Positions 46,953 to 58,599 of a stretch of 64,000 bases of DNA are shown here, in pieces. The DNA lies in assembly GCA_021234155.1 (NCBI GenBank), contig JAJEKV010000063.1, positions 1,334,947 to 1,398,946 of the forward strand, read 5' to 3'. This stretch comes from Isoetes taiwanensis (taxonomy: Eukaryota > Streptophyta > Lycopodiopsida > Isoetales > Isoetaceae). The notes below the pieces were generated by a model, which was not told the DNA's origin, did not search any database, and saw only the letters and a program-made list of their open reading frames with translations. A program made the position numbers and the translations under genes. How positions within the stretch are numbered: position 1 is the stretch's first letter; the number at the start of each line of letters is the position of its first letter.

Positions 46953-49393
46953 ACGTCCCCTACTTCCTATACGATGCACACATCGTATCAGAAGGCAGAG
47001 TATTCCCCCTGACAGCCATACTGGCAGGGGCCATCCACCTAACACCAATCCCATGGACTGAGCCAGCGAGGGAAGAGTGGATGTGTCATTGATCCCATCT
47101 TCCATCGGGTCGACCTAGCTATGGAAGCGTAAATAAACATGAGAACATAACATCAATACATCAATAAGTTCAGCTCGAAGGGTGAACACCTCAGAACATC
47201 ACATGTACAACAACATCAAATAACATCAACATGGGGAGATCCTACCCAGGGCTCAGACTCAAGGGGGATCGACTGACGGCTTGGGTCTCCAGAAGTCAAG
47301 CAGACCGAATTCATGGCAATGGATTGGGCTGGCATAAGAACATGGCTGTTGGGTAGTCCACTCCATCCGCCCCTCCTGTGCACAATTTGCAGAGTAGATT
47401 GAAAAGTATTGGGACCGGACCGTAGCCTGCCGGGTACGTAGCCAAGAGGGCTACTGCTGGGTTGCATCTCCCCAGTCCCGATGAGGCAGGAGGAGAGTCA
47501 CCTCTCCTCTAGAGGCATGCATGCCCATCACAGGTGGCTAGAGGGCCACTGCCCTTATTCGACTTAACCTCATGGAAGGCGACGCATCACCCCAAAGGTG
47601 TCGAGCTCATGCCTTGCCCACACTCAGTGGCAAACCATTAAGCCTAGCTCACTAAGATCCCTGGTAGGCTTTACACACCAGAGGGATCAGTCAGTGATGG
47701 GACAAGTCCCCCGTTTTCATCGGTCTAGCCCCTCCATCCACAACCAGGCGGCTCTTGTGCACAGGCCGCATTAATTGGGTATTAATGAGGTTGTGACGTT
47801 CCAAGTATTTATACGGTATATGTATAAATATACTGACAGTCACCCAGTAAAGATACGCCACCATGGGGTACTGTAACCTAGGGGGTTGACCTAAAAGGGA
47901 TTTAATTATGCTAATTAAATCATTAAGGATAATAACCCAAGATTAGGGAATTAATGTTTCAATGCTTTGGGAAGGTGCCACCTGGCCTAAATCGATTGGC
48001 CAGCATGGGGACTTCCAAATTGAGCCATCAACTTGGCCCCTATCCCTGATTGACTCCCAAAATCGCCCAAGAGGAGCAGGAGCTGAGCGCCCACCTTGCC
48101 AAGCACCTTTACCTGTGTAGCCAGAGCTGAGCACCAAGTCCAGGGAAGATGGAAGCACCAAATGACAACGGATCCAGCAGGAACTCAGGTGGGTGATTAG
48201 TGTAGCTTGAGAATTCTAGGGTAGCGCCCCTGTTGGGCACTTGTTGTGTTAGTTTCGTCTGTTCTCTCTGTGTTTACTTGTAGAAACTAACCCTTGATTG
48301 TAAAGGTAAGTTCTCTTTACTTCTGATTCTGGTCTTGCTCTTAAAGGATGGATTGACAGTTCTTTGCATAGTATTACTCTGGAAATGGGGGAATTAAGGG
48401 GGGTAGAGACCCTACGAGCCATGTTAGTAGTATACTCCTAGGTTGATCCCCTGTAATTCCCATTAGTTCTGCCTTTGTGCACAAGAGACCACCGAAGTCG
48501 TGGATGCTATGGAATTGCTTAGCACACCGGATAAGGGAGCCTTGATGGTGAAGTGGGGGGGGTGGGGTCTTGCCACGAACATAAAAGGCTCATGAGACTC
48601 CTACGGTGGGCTGGGCGACAGCCAGGTCACATAGAGGGCCGGGTATGGGTCTGACACTCCCTGGGTGCAGAGGTGTGACCCATATGGGGCACCCTGTGCT
48701 TTGAGTAGATTTAGGGTGAGTAAGTGGGTGCACGGATGCGGGGGTCACCGATCGCGCACGCGTATTCTCTAGCTCACCCATGGAACCACCGTGATCACGG
48801 AAGGGATGCTTCCCCGAGCACGCCTCATCGGACAGGGCTTCATGAACCCTGTAGTAGGCTCGAAGGGTGATACCTTGAGTCTGCGTGTCCGGAAGGCTAT
48901 AGTGACGCCATAGCATGATTGGACTCATCTGCAAAGTGTGCACAGGAGGGGCAGATGGAGTGGACAACCCTAGCCGATGTTCTATGCCAGCCAACGCCAT
49001 GTCAAGATTCGGTCTGCTGATCTCTTGAGACCTAGCCGTCAGTCGATCCTCACTGGAGTCGGAGCCAGGGTAGAACCATGGGTTTGGGTGTTTTCCTTAG
49101 TATTAAATGCATATTCTCTGTTGTTGTCACTTGGATGGATGTGCCACCCCTCGTGGTGGTAAATTATGATATGATTATGTTGTGTGCTAACCTTGTATTC
49201 ACGCTTCCGCGACGTAGGAGCCCCATTGAAGGCGTGGGCCGAATGACCCCTCTGTGTCCTTCACTCGAGCATCCTCTTATAGATGGCCCGAGTTAGACTG
49301 AGGGCCCTGCTCATGGTGAGTTGGTTGCCATGGGAGGGGAAAGTCCCCGTACGTATACGTCCGAGTGTCGTATATGTTCAGGGAGCGTCACAG
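46953..49393 (-). repeat. Candidate long LTR of the 43.5-46.9 kb element
   Basis: The block begins TGTGACGTCCCC and ends GGGAGCGTCACA on plus, so both ends carry the TG..CA inverted termini of an LTR, preceded by the element's 5' leader (minus). At 2.4 kb it is within the range of long chromovirus LTRs. An internal tatacggtatatgtataaata (about 47812) may be its promoter. No second copy is present because the 3' part of the element is lost, and a tRNA-Met type primer site was not seen next to it. No protein is encoded; ORFs at 47216-49296 are unconvincing. Confidence 0.45.
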
Positions 49394-49505
49394 AGGCTAT
49401 CTAGGAACATCTGCTACAAAGGCTTTTAGGGTCTCTACCCCCCTTCCCAATACACGGGAGAGCATAGAATGAATATCATCATCATCAAAGAACTGAATTG
49501 TAGAA
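48340..49505 (+). repeat. Inverted repeat pair, about 70 bp arms
   Basis: ggggggtagagaccct near 48396 is matched in complement by agggtctctacccccctt at about 49428-49445. Weaker similarity extends outward through cagttctttg (48356) and caaagaactg (49487). The left arm lies inside the candidate LTR and the right arm just outside it. Confidence 0.55.
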
Positions 49506-50050
49506 TAACATCTAATCTACCTACCTAAACATCAATAGTTAGGTTCATTTGTTAAGGCTTATGATTTCGGGATCTATAAGGCCTCTAAAGCTGAACTAAC
49601 ATGCTAAACCAGCTCATTGCCAAGTTAAAAGGCGGCTTTGCACAACAGAATGACTATTTACCTGGCGCCTGACTTGCTCCAGATCCTCGGAATGCGTCCA
49701 TGCTTCTGATCCTGCTGAAGACGGCTGCTGCTCGAAGATCTGTTGTGCAAAGGCGGCTTTTCAGGCGAACTCGAGTCCTAGTTTGGCCAAAATGGCTCAG
49801 TGAAACCCTAAATGCGAAAGAAGGAAGGTCTCAAGGAAACCCTAAATGCAAGGAAGAAAGGTTTAGGGTTTAAGGGGAAAGCCCTTATATAGAAACCCTT
49901 AGGGTTAGGTTAATATTGGCCAAATGGGGTTTTGCCATTTGGCATGGGGTTTATAGTTGCATATGTTTATTAAACATGCACAACTTACGAGGTTGTCCCC
50001 CTAGGTGCAACCCTTTACGTCTCGCTAGTCTTGTCATGATGGTAAGTACG
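49446..50050. other. No gene recognised
   Basis: Non-coding. Contains ggcggctttgcacaaca and its near-complement tgttgtgcaaaggcggctttt (about 49632 and 49740), plus repeats of gaaaccctaaatgc (49802 and 49837). It is the left flank of the 11.1 kb LTR element. Confidence 0.5.
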
Positions 50051-50638
50051 TGTTTGGGGTCGGGGTTCGGGAACTCCTGGAAGACAGCCCTCTGTGAGGA
50101 CACGTGGATCTAACAGGAGAGTCCGGGGGACTATGTCACGCGGGATTTGCAAGAAGAGAAGAAAAAGAAGAAAACAGAACAAATGAGAGAAGGATGATAA
50201 GCTTCCTTGATATCAATGATGAAAATACATGAGCTCTAATAGAGAGAAAAATCAAGGAGACAAGACTCAAAACTCATCTAAAAAACTTATGTGCTAACTC
50301 TACTCATATATATAGTACAATGGCCTTGGGCCCAATATAGACACTCGTGATCTCGGTGCCGACTCACGGAAGGAGGCCCCGATTTCTTGAGGAATGTTGG
50401 CGGTGCCTCTTGAAGTGCCTAGAATCACGCTGTGACGTGACCGAGGCGGTGACGGGCCGTCACTTGTCTGGAAGGGCGCCTCTTGTTGATGACCCACGGG
50501 CTTTGATTTGCGTGGTCTGGCCGCTTGGTCTTCTCAAGGAGCCTTGGATGTCGACCCGTGGTGGCCGGGAGGATCCTTGAGCTTGACCTGGTCCGTCAGA
50601 TGATGAATAGTCCTGCACCAGGAGGCCTGGGACTAACA
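50051..50638 (-). repeat. 3' LTR of the 11.1 kb element
   Basis: 588 bp, similar to 60576-61158 throughout. On plus it starts tgtttggggtcggggtt and ends gggactaaca. It contains tactcatatatatagtacaa (about 50303), a possible promoter or polyadenylation region. Confidence 0.9.
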
Positions 50639-50655
50639 CTCCCCCCACCAAACGA
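50639..50655 (-). other. Polypurine tract
   Basis: On minus the bases abutting the 3' LTR read tttggtggggggag, then TGTTAG of the LTR. This is the expected plus-strand priming site and fixes the element orientation. Confidence 0.7.
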
Positions 50656-50765
50656 CACTTTCGAGTGAAGAAAAAAGGAGGAAAGCGTTTCGTGAGGGCG
50701 GGGAAGCCATCTGCCCGAAAGTGATCCTCCACGGAGTGAGGACGGGCACCATTATGGTACCGGGC

Positions 50766-53700
50766 TTATGAGATCCTGGCGTGATTGAAGAGCTTGAGGA
50801 GTGTTTTGGCCAAGGGCAGGATCAGCATCAATAAGAAAGCGAGAGCGTACCATGTCTTCAAGGGCAGCATGGGCGTCTGAGGAAATGTACTGACATTCCA
50901 TGAGGAGACAGTGTCAAGGCCAAAGGCATCATTAATCGCATTGGATTGCAATGAAAAATGGAGCTGCCGATTTAAGGAGCTTAGCAAAATGCATTTGAGA
51001 GCAGCGCAAAATCCGGCTTGAAGATGGACAGAAGGATCAGGTGAGGTGGAGGCATGCTGCAAGAAGGTGTTGAGACCATGAAGCGATCCGCGGGCCGTTT
51101 GCCAACCACGCTCATTAGCAATGTAGATCCAATTGGTGGTGTTGTCGAGTGGCACCTTCTTCCCAATGTGAGCGGCGAACAAAACGTGGATCCCACAGGA
51201 GATCCGTCGAGATCCGAGGTGGTGTCCGGCTGCATGACCATCCATGACCTTGGTCCAAAAAGGAAGGCGCCAATCGAAGTCGGGGAACACGGGCGTGGAG
51301 GTACGCCCGAGGGAAGCATAGGGAGAAGGAACCATGCCCGTGGGCGTGGGTTCTTGGCGGTCTCCCCGAATTGACCGGATCAAGTGCGACACCAACGATC
51401 CCAAAGAGAAGCGTAGAGCCGAGAGTTGTGGGAGAGGGCTATCCCATCCCGTGGGGACCGTCTTGCTATCCAACGAGCTTGTATGGCGATTGTAACCGGC
51501 GAGGTGTTGCATATAAATTTGTGCATAGGGAAGATCCCGGGATGTCCTAGATACTTCGATTTGTTGCGGCGCTTCGGCTTGCGAGAGAGATAAATGATTT
51601 GCAAGCTCGGGCATGTACTCGATGAAGAGTTTGGGTCCGGCGGGGATCCGCAAGATATGGATTGTTATCTGAAGCACCCATTGCATTGGGGTCACCCCTG
51701 GAAAAGCTGGCGTGGCCCATTTCCAAAGTGTTCCTGTGTATCACCCGGATAGAAATCATGAAATATGTAAGCCATGGGCTGAACCACTCGAAGGTGAGAA
51801 AGTCGGGGATCGCGGCACGATTGTATGAGATCAAAAGGCGACAAGGGCACAAAGACAACCCTTTGTCTTCGATGGAGAGTACGGCGCCAACAGAAGAAAA
51901 TCTGACCGCCGGGGAATATCCACGGGGCCATCGGCCGCATGCCCGCCGAAAGGAAGAGGTGGCGCCGAGCAACCACATAATCGTGATAGCGTGGGGGGGC
52001 TGGGAAGTCAACGGGCATTACGTGAAGAATGGCAAGATGGGCGATCAAGCTTTGCTTGAGCCTCATCGCCAGATGAATAGCTTGCTGCAGTTTGTTGTTC
52101 GAGATCACGGATCCGGTTGTCCCGTTCGGGCAAAGAAGCGTGGATAGTCACGGACCCGTTTACGAGAAGGGTTGACCGGGAGGAAGATTTCCCGGTGTAT
52201 TGAGGCGAAGCACGGCAATCTCCGCGTCATCCGGTATCTTCGTTCGCGCACCTCGTAAGGCGATCTTGAAGAGAGGTGAGCCGAGAGGTCCGTGTAGAAA
52301 GTCTGAGCACGCAAGGAGGCGACTTGGAGCGCCCCGGCTGAAAGACTTTGAACCCGAGTGCTGAAATTTTCACGGTTCGGAGTACAAGGCATTGAGTTTA
52401 GCAATATCTCAAGGCCCTTGGTACTCAAGAGAGATGCTTTGGACTTGTTGTGCTCCAATAAAGTCTGAATTGATTTGGGCGAGCACGTTGATCTTCGAGT
52501 TGGCTGACTTGAGCTTGTGTACTTTTGAGATGCATGAGCCCTGTAAGAGAGCTTCATGCTTGTCTTGAAGTTTGGCCTCCAAGGTTGCAACTTGGGCGAT
52601 TGCAGCTTGAAGGTCCCGTGTACCGCATCGAGGCTTCTAGTGCCCGTTGAACCCGCTCATCGGGCGTCTTGGGATTCTTGTAACTTGAGAGCGGCGCAGC
52701 TTGAGCATCCCGGCGATCTTGATACAACAACCGACGAGGGTGTTGTGGTGGTGGAGCTTCTTTGTTGCTGGTTTGGGATGTTTGGGAAAAATGATGTGAA
52801 GTGGATGGTGTAGCGGAGGAGGAGACGGTGACATGGGTGTGATGTGGAACATGACCAATGGAAGGCGGGCGTGAAGTGCCAACTTGGTGAGTGATTGGAA
52901 GGGAGCCGGAGTGGAATTATGAGAATTTGGTGGTGTGGGAGGAAGTAATGACGGATGAGGGCTTGAAAATGGCCTCCCACGAAACTTCGAGAAATGGAAG
53001 GGTACCTTTACCGGCGGTCCATTTCTTGGAGAAGACGATAGAACATCATTTGGGGCCAATCTATGTGGTGTTTTGGGTGTGTAGCGGTGAGGACCAGGTT
53101 ATAGAAAGGCTTATTGATATGGGTGTTCTTGATAGAATACCCAAGGAATTTTCGCCACGAAATTTAACAAAGGTCTCGTGAGGCTTGTCGATATTGGTCG
53201 GGACGATGGACATTGGCATGATAAGCGAGGTGCACCAAACTCGTGACATCGAGAGATCGTATAGCGGAGACCATGATACACAAAGGGGTGTGCAAGGGAA
53301 TATGAAATACCTCTGAAATTAAATGTTGAGTCAACGAAATAGTGGTGCCATCAACCACGGTGGTGTAACCTTGCGGGTGTTAACGCGATATTGGCGATGA
53401 ACCGCCTTCATTTGGGGAGGATTTGGAGCCGGAAGTTCCATTTGAGAGAATTCAGTAAAAGCTGGTGTCGTTCGGCGACTTCTTTATTTGGGCCAACAAG
53501 GGCTTCACGGAAAGTGGGCGTCAAGAAGGATCTGAGATGCAAAAAGGGCGGATCCTTGGGGGCGAGAGTTTGAAGTGTAGAAAATTTTGGGGCAGCCATG
53601 GGAATGATGTGCGTAAAGCGAAGAGGGATGCCAAAGGCGGAAGGCGAAAAGGCGAAAGCAGGAGGACAAAGGCGCAGAGGAACGAAAAAGGTGTGTTTTA

Positions 53701-54079
53701 GGGCCATAAATGGAGGCTAAGAGGTATGAAGAGGGGCTTAAACTGGAACCGTTGATGGTGCCGGTGTCAAAAGATGCCAAGAAGGGTATTGAGAGTCAAA
53801 AATTTGGCTAAGTCCCAAAAACGTAAGGGAGAAGCAATGAACGGTGAGGATGAGACGTGAAAGAAAGATCGGATGTGACAGGTGGCAAAGGACACCCATT
53901 AATGTTCGACGGGCGTGAAAAGAAGGAATGGCATTCAATGCTGGCAACTCGAAGTGGGATATCATTAAAAGGAATGTGTCAGAAGGTACCATGGCTAGAT
54001 ATGCGGTGGGAGAAAAGATTCTCATTTTAGAAACAGCCTTGCATTGCAAACACGTTGGCGATGTGTGTGATTGGTCCAC
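50766..54079 (-). pseudogene. Extra ORF between integrase and 3' LTR, frame-broken
   Basis: About 3.3 kb of coding-like minus-strand sequence follows integrase. Open pieces occur at 54079-53738, 53707-53408, 53059-52637, 52590-52105 and 52011-51547, then a 309-codon frame at 51695-50766. The middle part is rich in Gln/Glu/Arg/Ser, consistent with a coiled coil. The last frame has a hydrophobic C-terminal segment (WYALAFLLMLILPLAKTLL) near residues 283-301, resembling a membrane anchor. An additional 3' ORF with a terminal membrane segment recalls the envelope-like ORF of Athila-type elements. However, no sequence motif proves that, and it might be a captured host gene. The function is unknown. 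Confidence 0.5.
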
Positions 54080-54631
54080 GTCGACAAGGAGTTCCTCAGT
54101 GGGCTATATAAGACGAACCGAGAGGAACGAAGGCATCCGATGGCGCTCAGTATGGCTGCTGCTGGCTTAAACGAAGATTGCACAATGCCCACTAACTGTC
54201 AGGAGTGGATCACTTGCAAGATGAATTGTATGCGGATCTCTGGTACGCCACAACCGTGGCATTGAATGGACGGGGTGGTGTGCGGGATGGTGAACATCCC
54301 GGCCGAAGACCAACGGGATGGAGGTGGTTTGCACCTTCATTTGGGATCCGGGAGCGGGAACCTCTACCATCTCCTCGCATCACCTACGCTCCGAACCCGG
54401 AGTAGAGGGTTTTTCCTCTTAGGACTTAGTAGATGGGGCTCGAGCCCGTTTTTGTATATAGGCGGTGCCCATAGCGGAAATAGTTGGGCTTAAGCCCACA
54501 TTTTGTAAAAATCTCCACTATAATATAATATCGCCTTTCTAGTCACTTTTACGTGGTGTTTGTGTCTTGAAGCTGTCTACGTGTGTTGATGTTCACTTTA
54601 CGTGTGATGAAATGCTTTGAGGCGAAAACCA

Positions 54632-55784
54632 TTAACCAATGTAGGTAATGGAGTGCCATCTAACTTCAGCTAGTTGGAAAACGCTTGGTCTAACCACTTG
54701 AACAATTTGATAAGGGCCAAGCCAAGCGAAACTTGAGTTTACGGGAAAATTTTTGTACACGGAATCATAAAGAAGAACCAAATCTCCTTCTTTGAATGTT
54801 TTTGTCTTCAAAGCGTTTGTCATGTAAAGATTTTTGCAATCATGTTGTCCATGAAGAACACGAATATAAGCATCCTTTGAAGTTCATCCAAGCTGTTCTA
54901 ATTGATAGACCCGTTCTTTGAGTGCGGCAGGTGGATTATGAGCGTTAGCCGGTTGAAAGCGGAGTGTTGGAAGGATGTATTCAAAGCGGCATGATGAGCT
55001 TCGACCATAAACCAATTTAAAAGGAGTGTGACCCGGTAGCAATCTTGAAACAAGTATTGTAGGCCCAAAACGATAGGAAGTTTTGTGCGCCAATAACTGC
55101 GGGAAGCGTCACAAATTTTCTTGAGAATGGTGACCCGAGTTTTGTTGGTGCTTTACGCCAACCCATTGCCTTGAGGATAGTAAGGTGTGCTCTTGTGATG
55201 ATGTATCGAGGGAGATAATCCGTCGGCTCCTTGATAGTATGATTGATGAAATGAACACCACGGTCACCGACCAGCTCAGGTAGGGGCAGCCGAATCAGCG
55301 TGATAATTTGTTGATAGAGGACTCTAGGCATTGTTTGCTGCGGTGTTGTGCGGAAGTGCACAAGCTTCCGCCCATTTGGTGGCGTGGTCGGTGAGAACCG
55401 GAATGTATCGGACACGAGGTGTGCAGCGGGGAGGATCTATAGGTCCCACAAAGTCCATTCCCCATTCTTTGAAGGGAAGTGGGCGTGGCGGCCGGCGTCA
55501 AGGGAAGAGCGTCCACGGGTCGTGGGGCCCCCCACCCGCTGGCAAGCGCCACACGTCTTGGCGTGGGCGTGAGCATCTTTGAAGAGCGTGGGCCAATAAT
55601 ACCCGGCTAGAAGGATTTTGCGTCTGCGTGGTGTCACCATGAAAATGACCACCACCGAGCCCTTGATGAGCTTCTCGAACAATGTCGGAACTTCATGAGG
55701 TAGAACTTTCTGGCGTCGGAAGGATGGTGTCCTTACCCTTTTGTAGAGATGTCCGGCAACCATGGTGTAGTCCACGGACCTCAC
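54632..55784 (-). pseudogene. Integrase of the 11.1 kb element
   Basis: On minus, the zinc-binding part shows GYYWPTLFKDAHAHAKTCGACQ (about 55610-55545; an HHCC-type finger). The core follows with W.MDFVGPIDPP, then a Y.PVLTDHATKWAEA segment, partly in different frames (55470-55350). The C-terminal part carries FKEGDLVLLYDS and WLGPYQIVQVVRPSVFQL (about 54800-54660). This enzyme inserts the cDNA into the genome. Frameshifts interrupt the core. Confidence 0.75.
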
Positions 55785-55908
55785 CGGAGAAATTGATGGC
55801 GGCAGGATTGTCGCTTGGCCGGAGAGAGGCGTCTCGTCTTACGGTGGAAGAGCACACGTGAGGAGAATGCTTGCTGAAAATCATGGAACCAATGTGGTGT
55901 TGCCGTGA

Positions 55909-57420
55909 CTAAAAGAGCCGAGCATCGGGGAAAAGCGTCGAGACCCCCGGTTTCGCGGGATCATCTGTGTGGATGCGTGAAAGATAATCCGGAACAACAT
56001 GAGATTTGCCAGCCTTATGAACGATTTCAAAAGGAGCAAATTCTTGGAGAAGAAGGACCCAACGAGCAATGCGGCCCGTGGGCGTGGACTTGTTGATCAA
56101 ATAGAGAAGTGCTTGGTGGTCCACAAAGAACTTGATTTGATCGCTTAAAAGGTAATGACGGAAGCGTTGGACACAGAAAATGAGACCCAAAGCTTCACGC
56201 TCCGTGGCAGAATAGTTGCGCTCAGCAGAATTGAGTTTTCGGCTGGCGTAGCGATTTGGTTTGTCAGTGTGCGCATCATATTCTTGAGAAAGAACAGCTC
56301 CAATAGCAAACGCCGAGACATCGACATGAACATGAAAGGGCTTGTCCCATTGAGGAGGAACAAGAACCGGTGCCTGAGTAAGCAAAAGCTTCAGCTGTTG
56401 GAAAGCAGCTTCCGCCTGGGAATTCCAAGCCCAGGTGGATTCGTCACCCGTGAGTTTATGAATGGGATCTGCAATGGCTGCCAGTCCAGGTATGAAGGTG
56501 GAGTAATAATTGACCTTACCCAGGAAAGAGCGTGTCTCCTTGATATTGGCTGGTGCTTGAGCCTTGAGCACACAACCGATTTTGGCGGGATCGTGGTGAT
56601 TCTGCCGCTTGCGACAACATGGCCCTAACGAGAACACCGAAGTGGCCTTAAAGGTGCATTTCGGGATTGAGACTAATGGGACTCATCACATTTACGGAAG
56701 GCGAGTTCCAATTTATCCAAATGGTCAGCCATGGAACTGTGAGGCGAGAGAAGTCATCTTGAAAAATTTGCAAGAAGGGATTTTCCTTCATGAAATCATG
56801 AAAAGCGGAGAGCATGATGCGTTGAAATGTTGAAGGAGAGTTGGATAATCCAAAAGGAACCACCTTGTAGGCAAAAGTGCCCGCGGGGTGGTGAAAGTGG
56901 TCTTGAGTTGATCGAGAGTCTTTGATGGAGATCGATTGTAGCTTGAGAAAAACCATCCATAAAGGAGTACATCTCATGTCCGGCCACTTCTTCGAACAGT
57001 GCGTGAAGGGAAGTGGAAAATGATCACGCTCAAGTGGCCCGATTGAGTTTCAGATAGTCCACACTGAGACGCGGATCTTACCATTGTGCTTAAGGGCAAT
57101 GGCGATGGGGCTCACCCATTCAGAATGTTTGACCTCATAGATCAAACTGCGGCAAGGAGTTTGTCAATTTCCGCCTTGGCGCGATCCGCGGTAATTAGGG
57201 TTGAGCACATGCTTGTCGTTGCTACAGCGGTGGTCGTGCATCGGATTTGGTAGGAATGGTGAGTTCCCCAAGCTTTTGTTGATGCCCGAAGATCTTTGTA
57301 ACTCAGCGAAAATGTGTTTGAATTTTTTGAGCGGCTTGGCGGCCCCTGTTACGATAAGGTCTTGGGAAGATTTGCGGCAATGCGGACGGAGGTTGATTGT
57401 TGCCAGCGTCCACAATCTCG
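55909..57420 (-). pseudogene. Reverse transcriptase and RNase H of the 11.1 kb element
   Basis: Reverse transcriptase is visible as YKVVPFGLSNSPSTFQRIM (about 56860), then FLQIFQDDFS, the catalytic F-x-D-D box (about 56770). Next is GCVLKAQAPANIKETRSFLG, then KVNYY (56560-56500). RNase H follows with FHVHVDVSAFAIGAVLSQE, SA.RNYS.TEREALGL, KFFVDHQALLYL and WVLLLQEFAPFEIVHKAG (56340-56000). The upstream fingers region, before PFGL, is badly broken. Confidence 0.8.
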
Positions 57421-57679
57421 ACTTCGAGTACGAATATGGGGTATTACTTGATTATCTGGACAATGTGCGAGGAGGTTGGAGCATAACGGATGCGTGGCAC
57501 TGCGTGGTGAAAAAGAGAGGTTGCTTTCGGTTTCATCTAGCGAGAGGTTGTTTCATGGCGGCGTGTACATCAACGGGGAGTTGCGGGGAGGTGCGGCATC
57601 TGAAAAGTGATCAACGCGTTGGATGCGATTGCAAGGAGCCGGTAGGGGTCAAGCAAGGCAGACCCACGGCTGGTCACGA

Positions 57680-58225
57680 TCAAGAGTCATTTCTCCCCAA
57701 GGATGCGGCATATTGAGGTAGGATGACGAGAGGCATACTCGTAGGGAGGAGCCTGAACTTGATAAATATTACGAGCTTCTTGAGAATCGGTGTCGAGAGA
57801 GGGTTCCGCATTGTCAGCAGAAATGATCCTGCTGTTTGCAAGTCCATGGTGGCATTGAGATGACCATCGGTGATGACTAAGCGGTCCGTGGCCCGATAAT
57901 GGATACTCTTTGCCCGGCGGAGAAAAGGTGCGCCTACCAGCATTTCATAGTCACCGGGATCTTCGCCAGCTTTCCAAACTCCAAATTCCATGGGAAAGCG
58001 GAGATCACCAATGTTGATGTGAAGAATAGGTGTGACGCCTTGAGGTCTCGTGATATGGCCATTAGCCAATTTGATGTCATATGGGGCACGAAAGAGTTGT
58101 GTGATGCCCATTTGTTTGCGGAGTTTATCCGTGATGAGATTGACTGCGCTACCTCCATCGATTTGAACATGGTTGACTTGCTGATTTCCCACCGTGGCAT
58201 GGACCGTGGGTGTAGAGGTATACAT
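57680..58225 (-). pseudogene. Aspartic protease region of the 11.1 kb element
   Basis: An open frame of 181 codons carries the active-site strand HVQIDGGSAVNLI, with DGGS in place of DTGS or DSGS, followed by YDIKLANG, then GDYEMLVGAPFLRRA near the flap and second-lobe positions. This retropepsin would cleave the Gag-Pol product. DGGS-type centres occur in some plant gypsy lineages, so the variant need not be inactivating. Confidence 0.75.
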
Positions 58226-58599
58226 TACCCCAACTAAAGCAGTTGGGAGTGGTAAGCGGTCCTTGAGAAAGGGGAGACGAGTTTTAAAATGGTGGCCAAG
58301 CTTAAAGGAATTTTGATCTTGGCGAGCTCCTCTTGGACTTCAAGAGGTACATGAGAAAAAGGATCTGCTGGTTCCACTGGTGCGGGAGTGCGTGGCAGAG
58401 CAGCAGCAACTTCTTTGAGTAAGTCAACCTCGGCTGCAATATTGGGATATGTCGAGGCGTGGAGGTTGAGATGTTGAAGGGTATCTTGTCTTTGTTGAGC
58501 TCTAGTGGTGGCATGAACATTTGCCAATGTGCGGCCTTCAGCAGCTTGCATGAGATTCAAAATGCTTTGGCGAACTTTGGGCATGACATGTGGCATGAG

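Noticed and set aside
51054..52147. Plus-strand ORFs of 106 and 161 codons
   Set aside because: They are antisense to the 3' ORF of the 11.1 kb element, whose minus-strand frame is longer and better placed.
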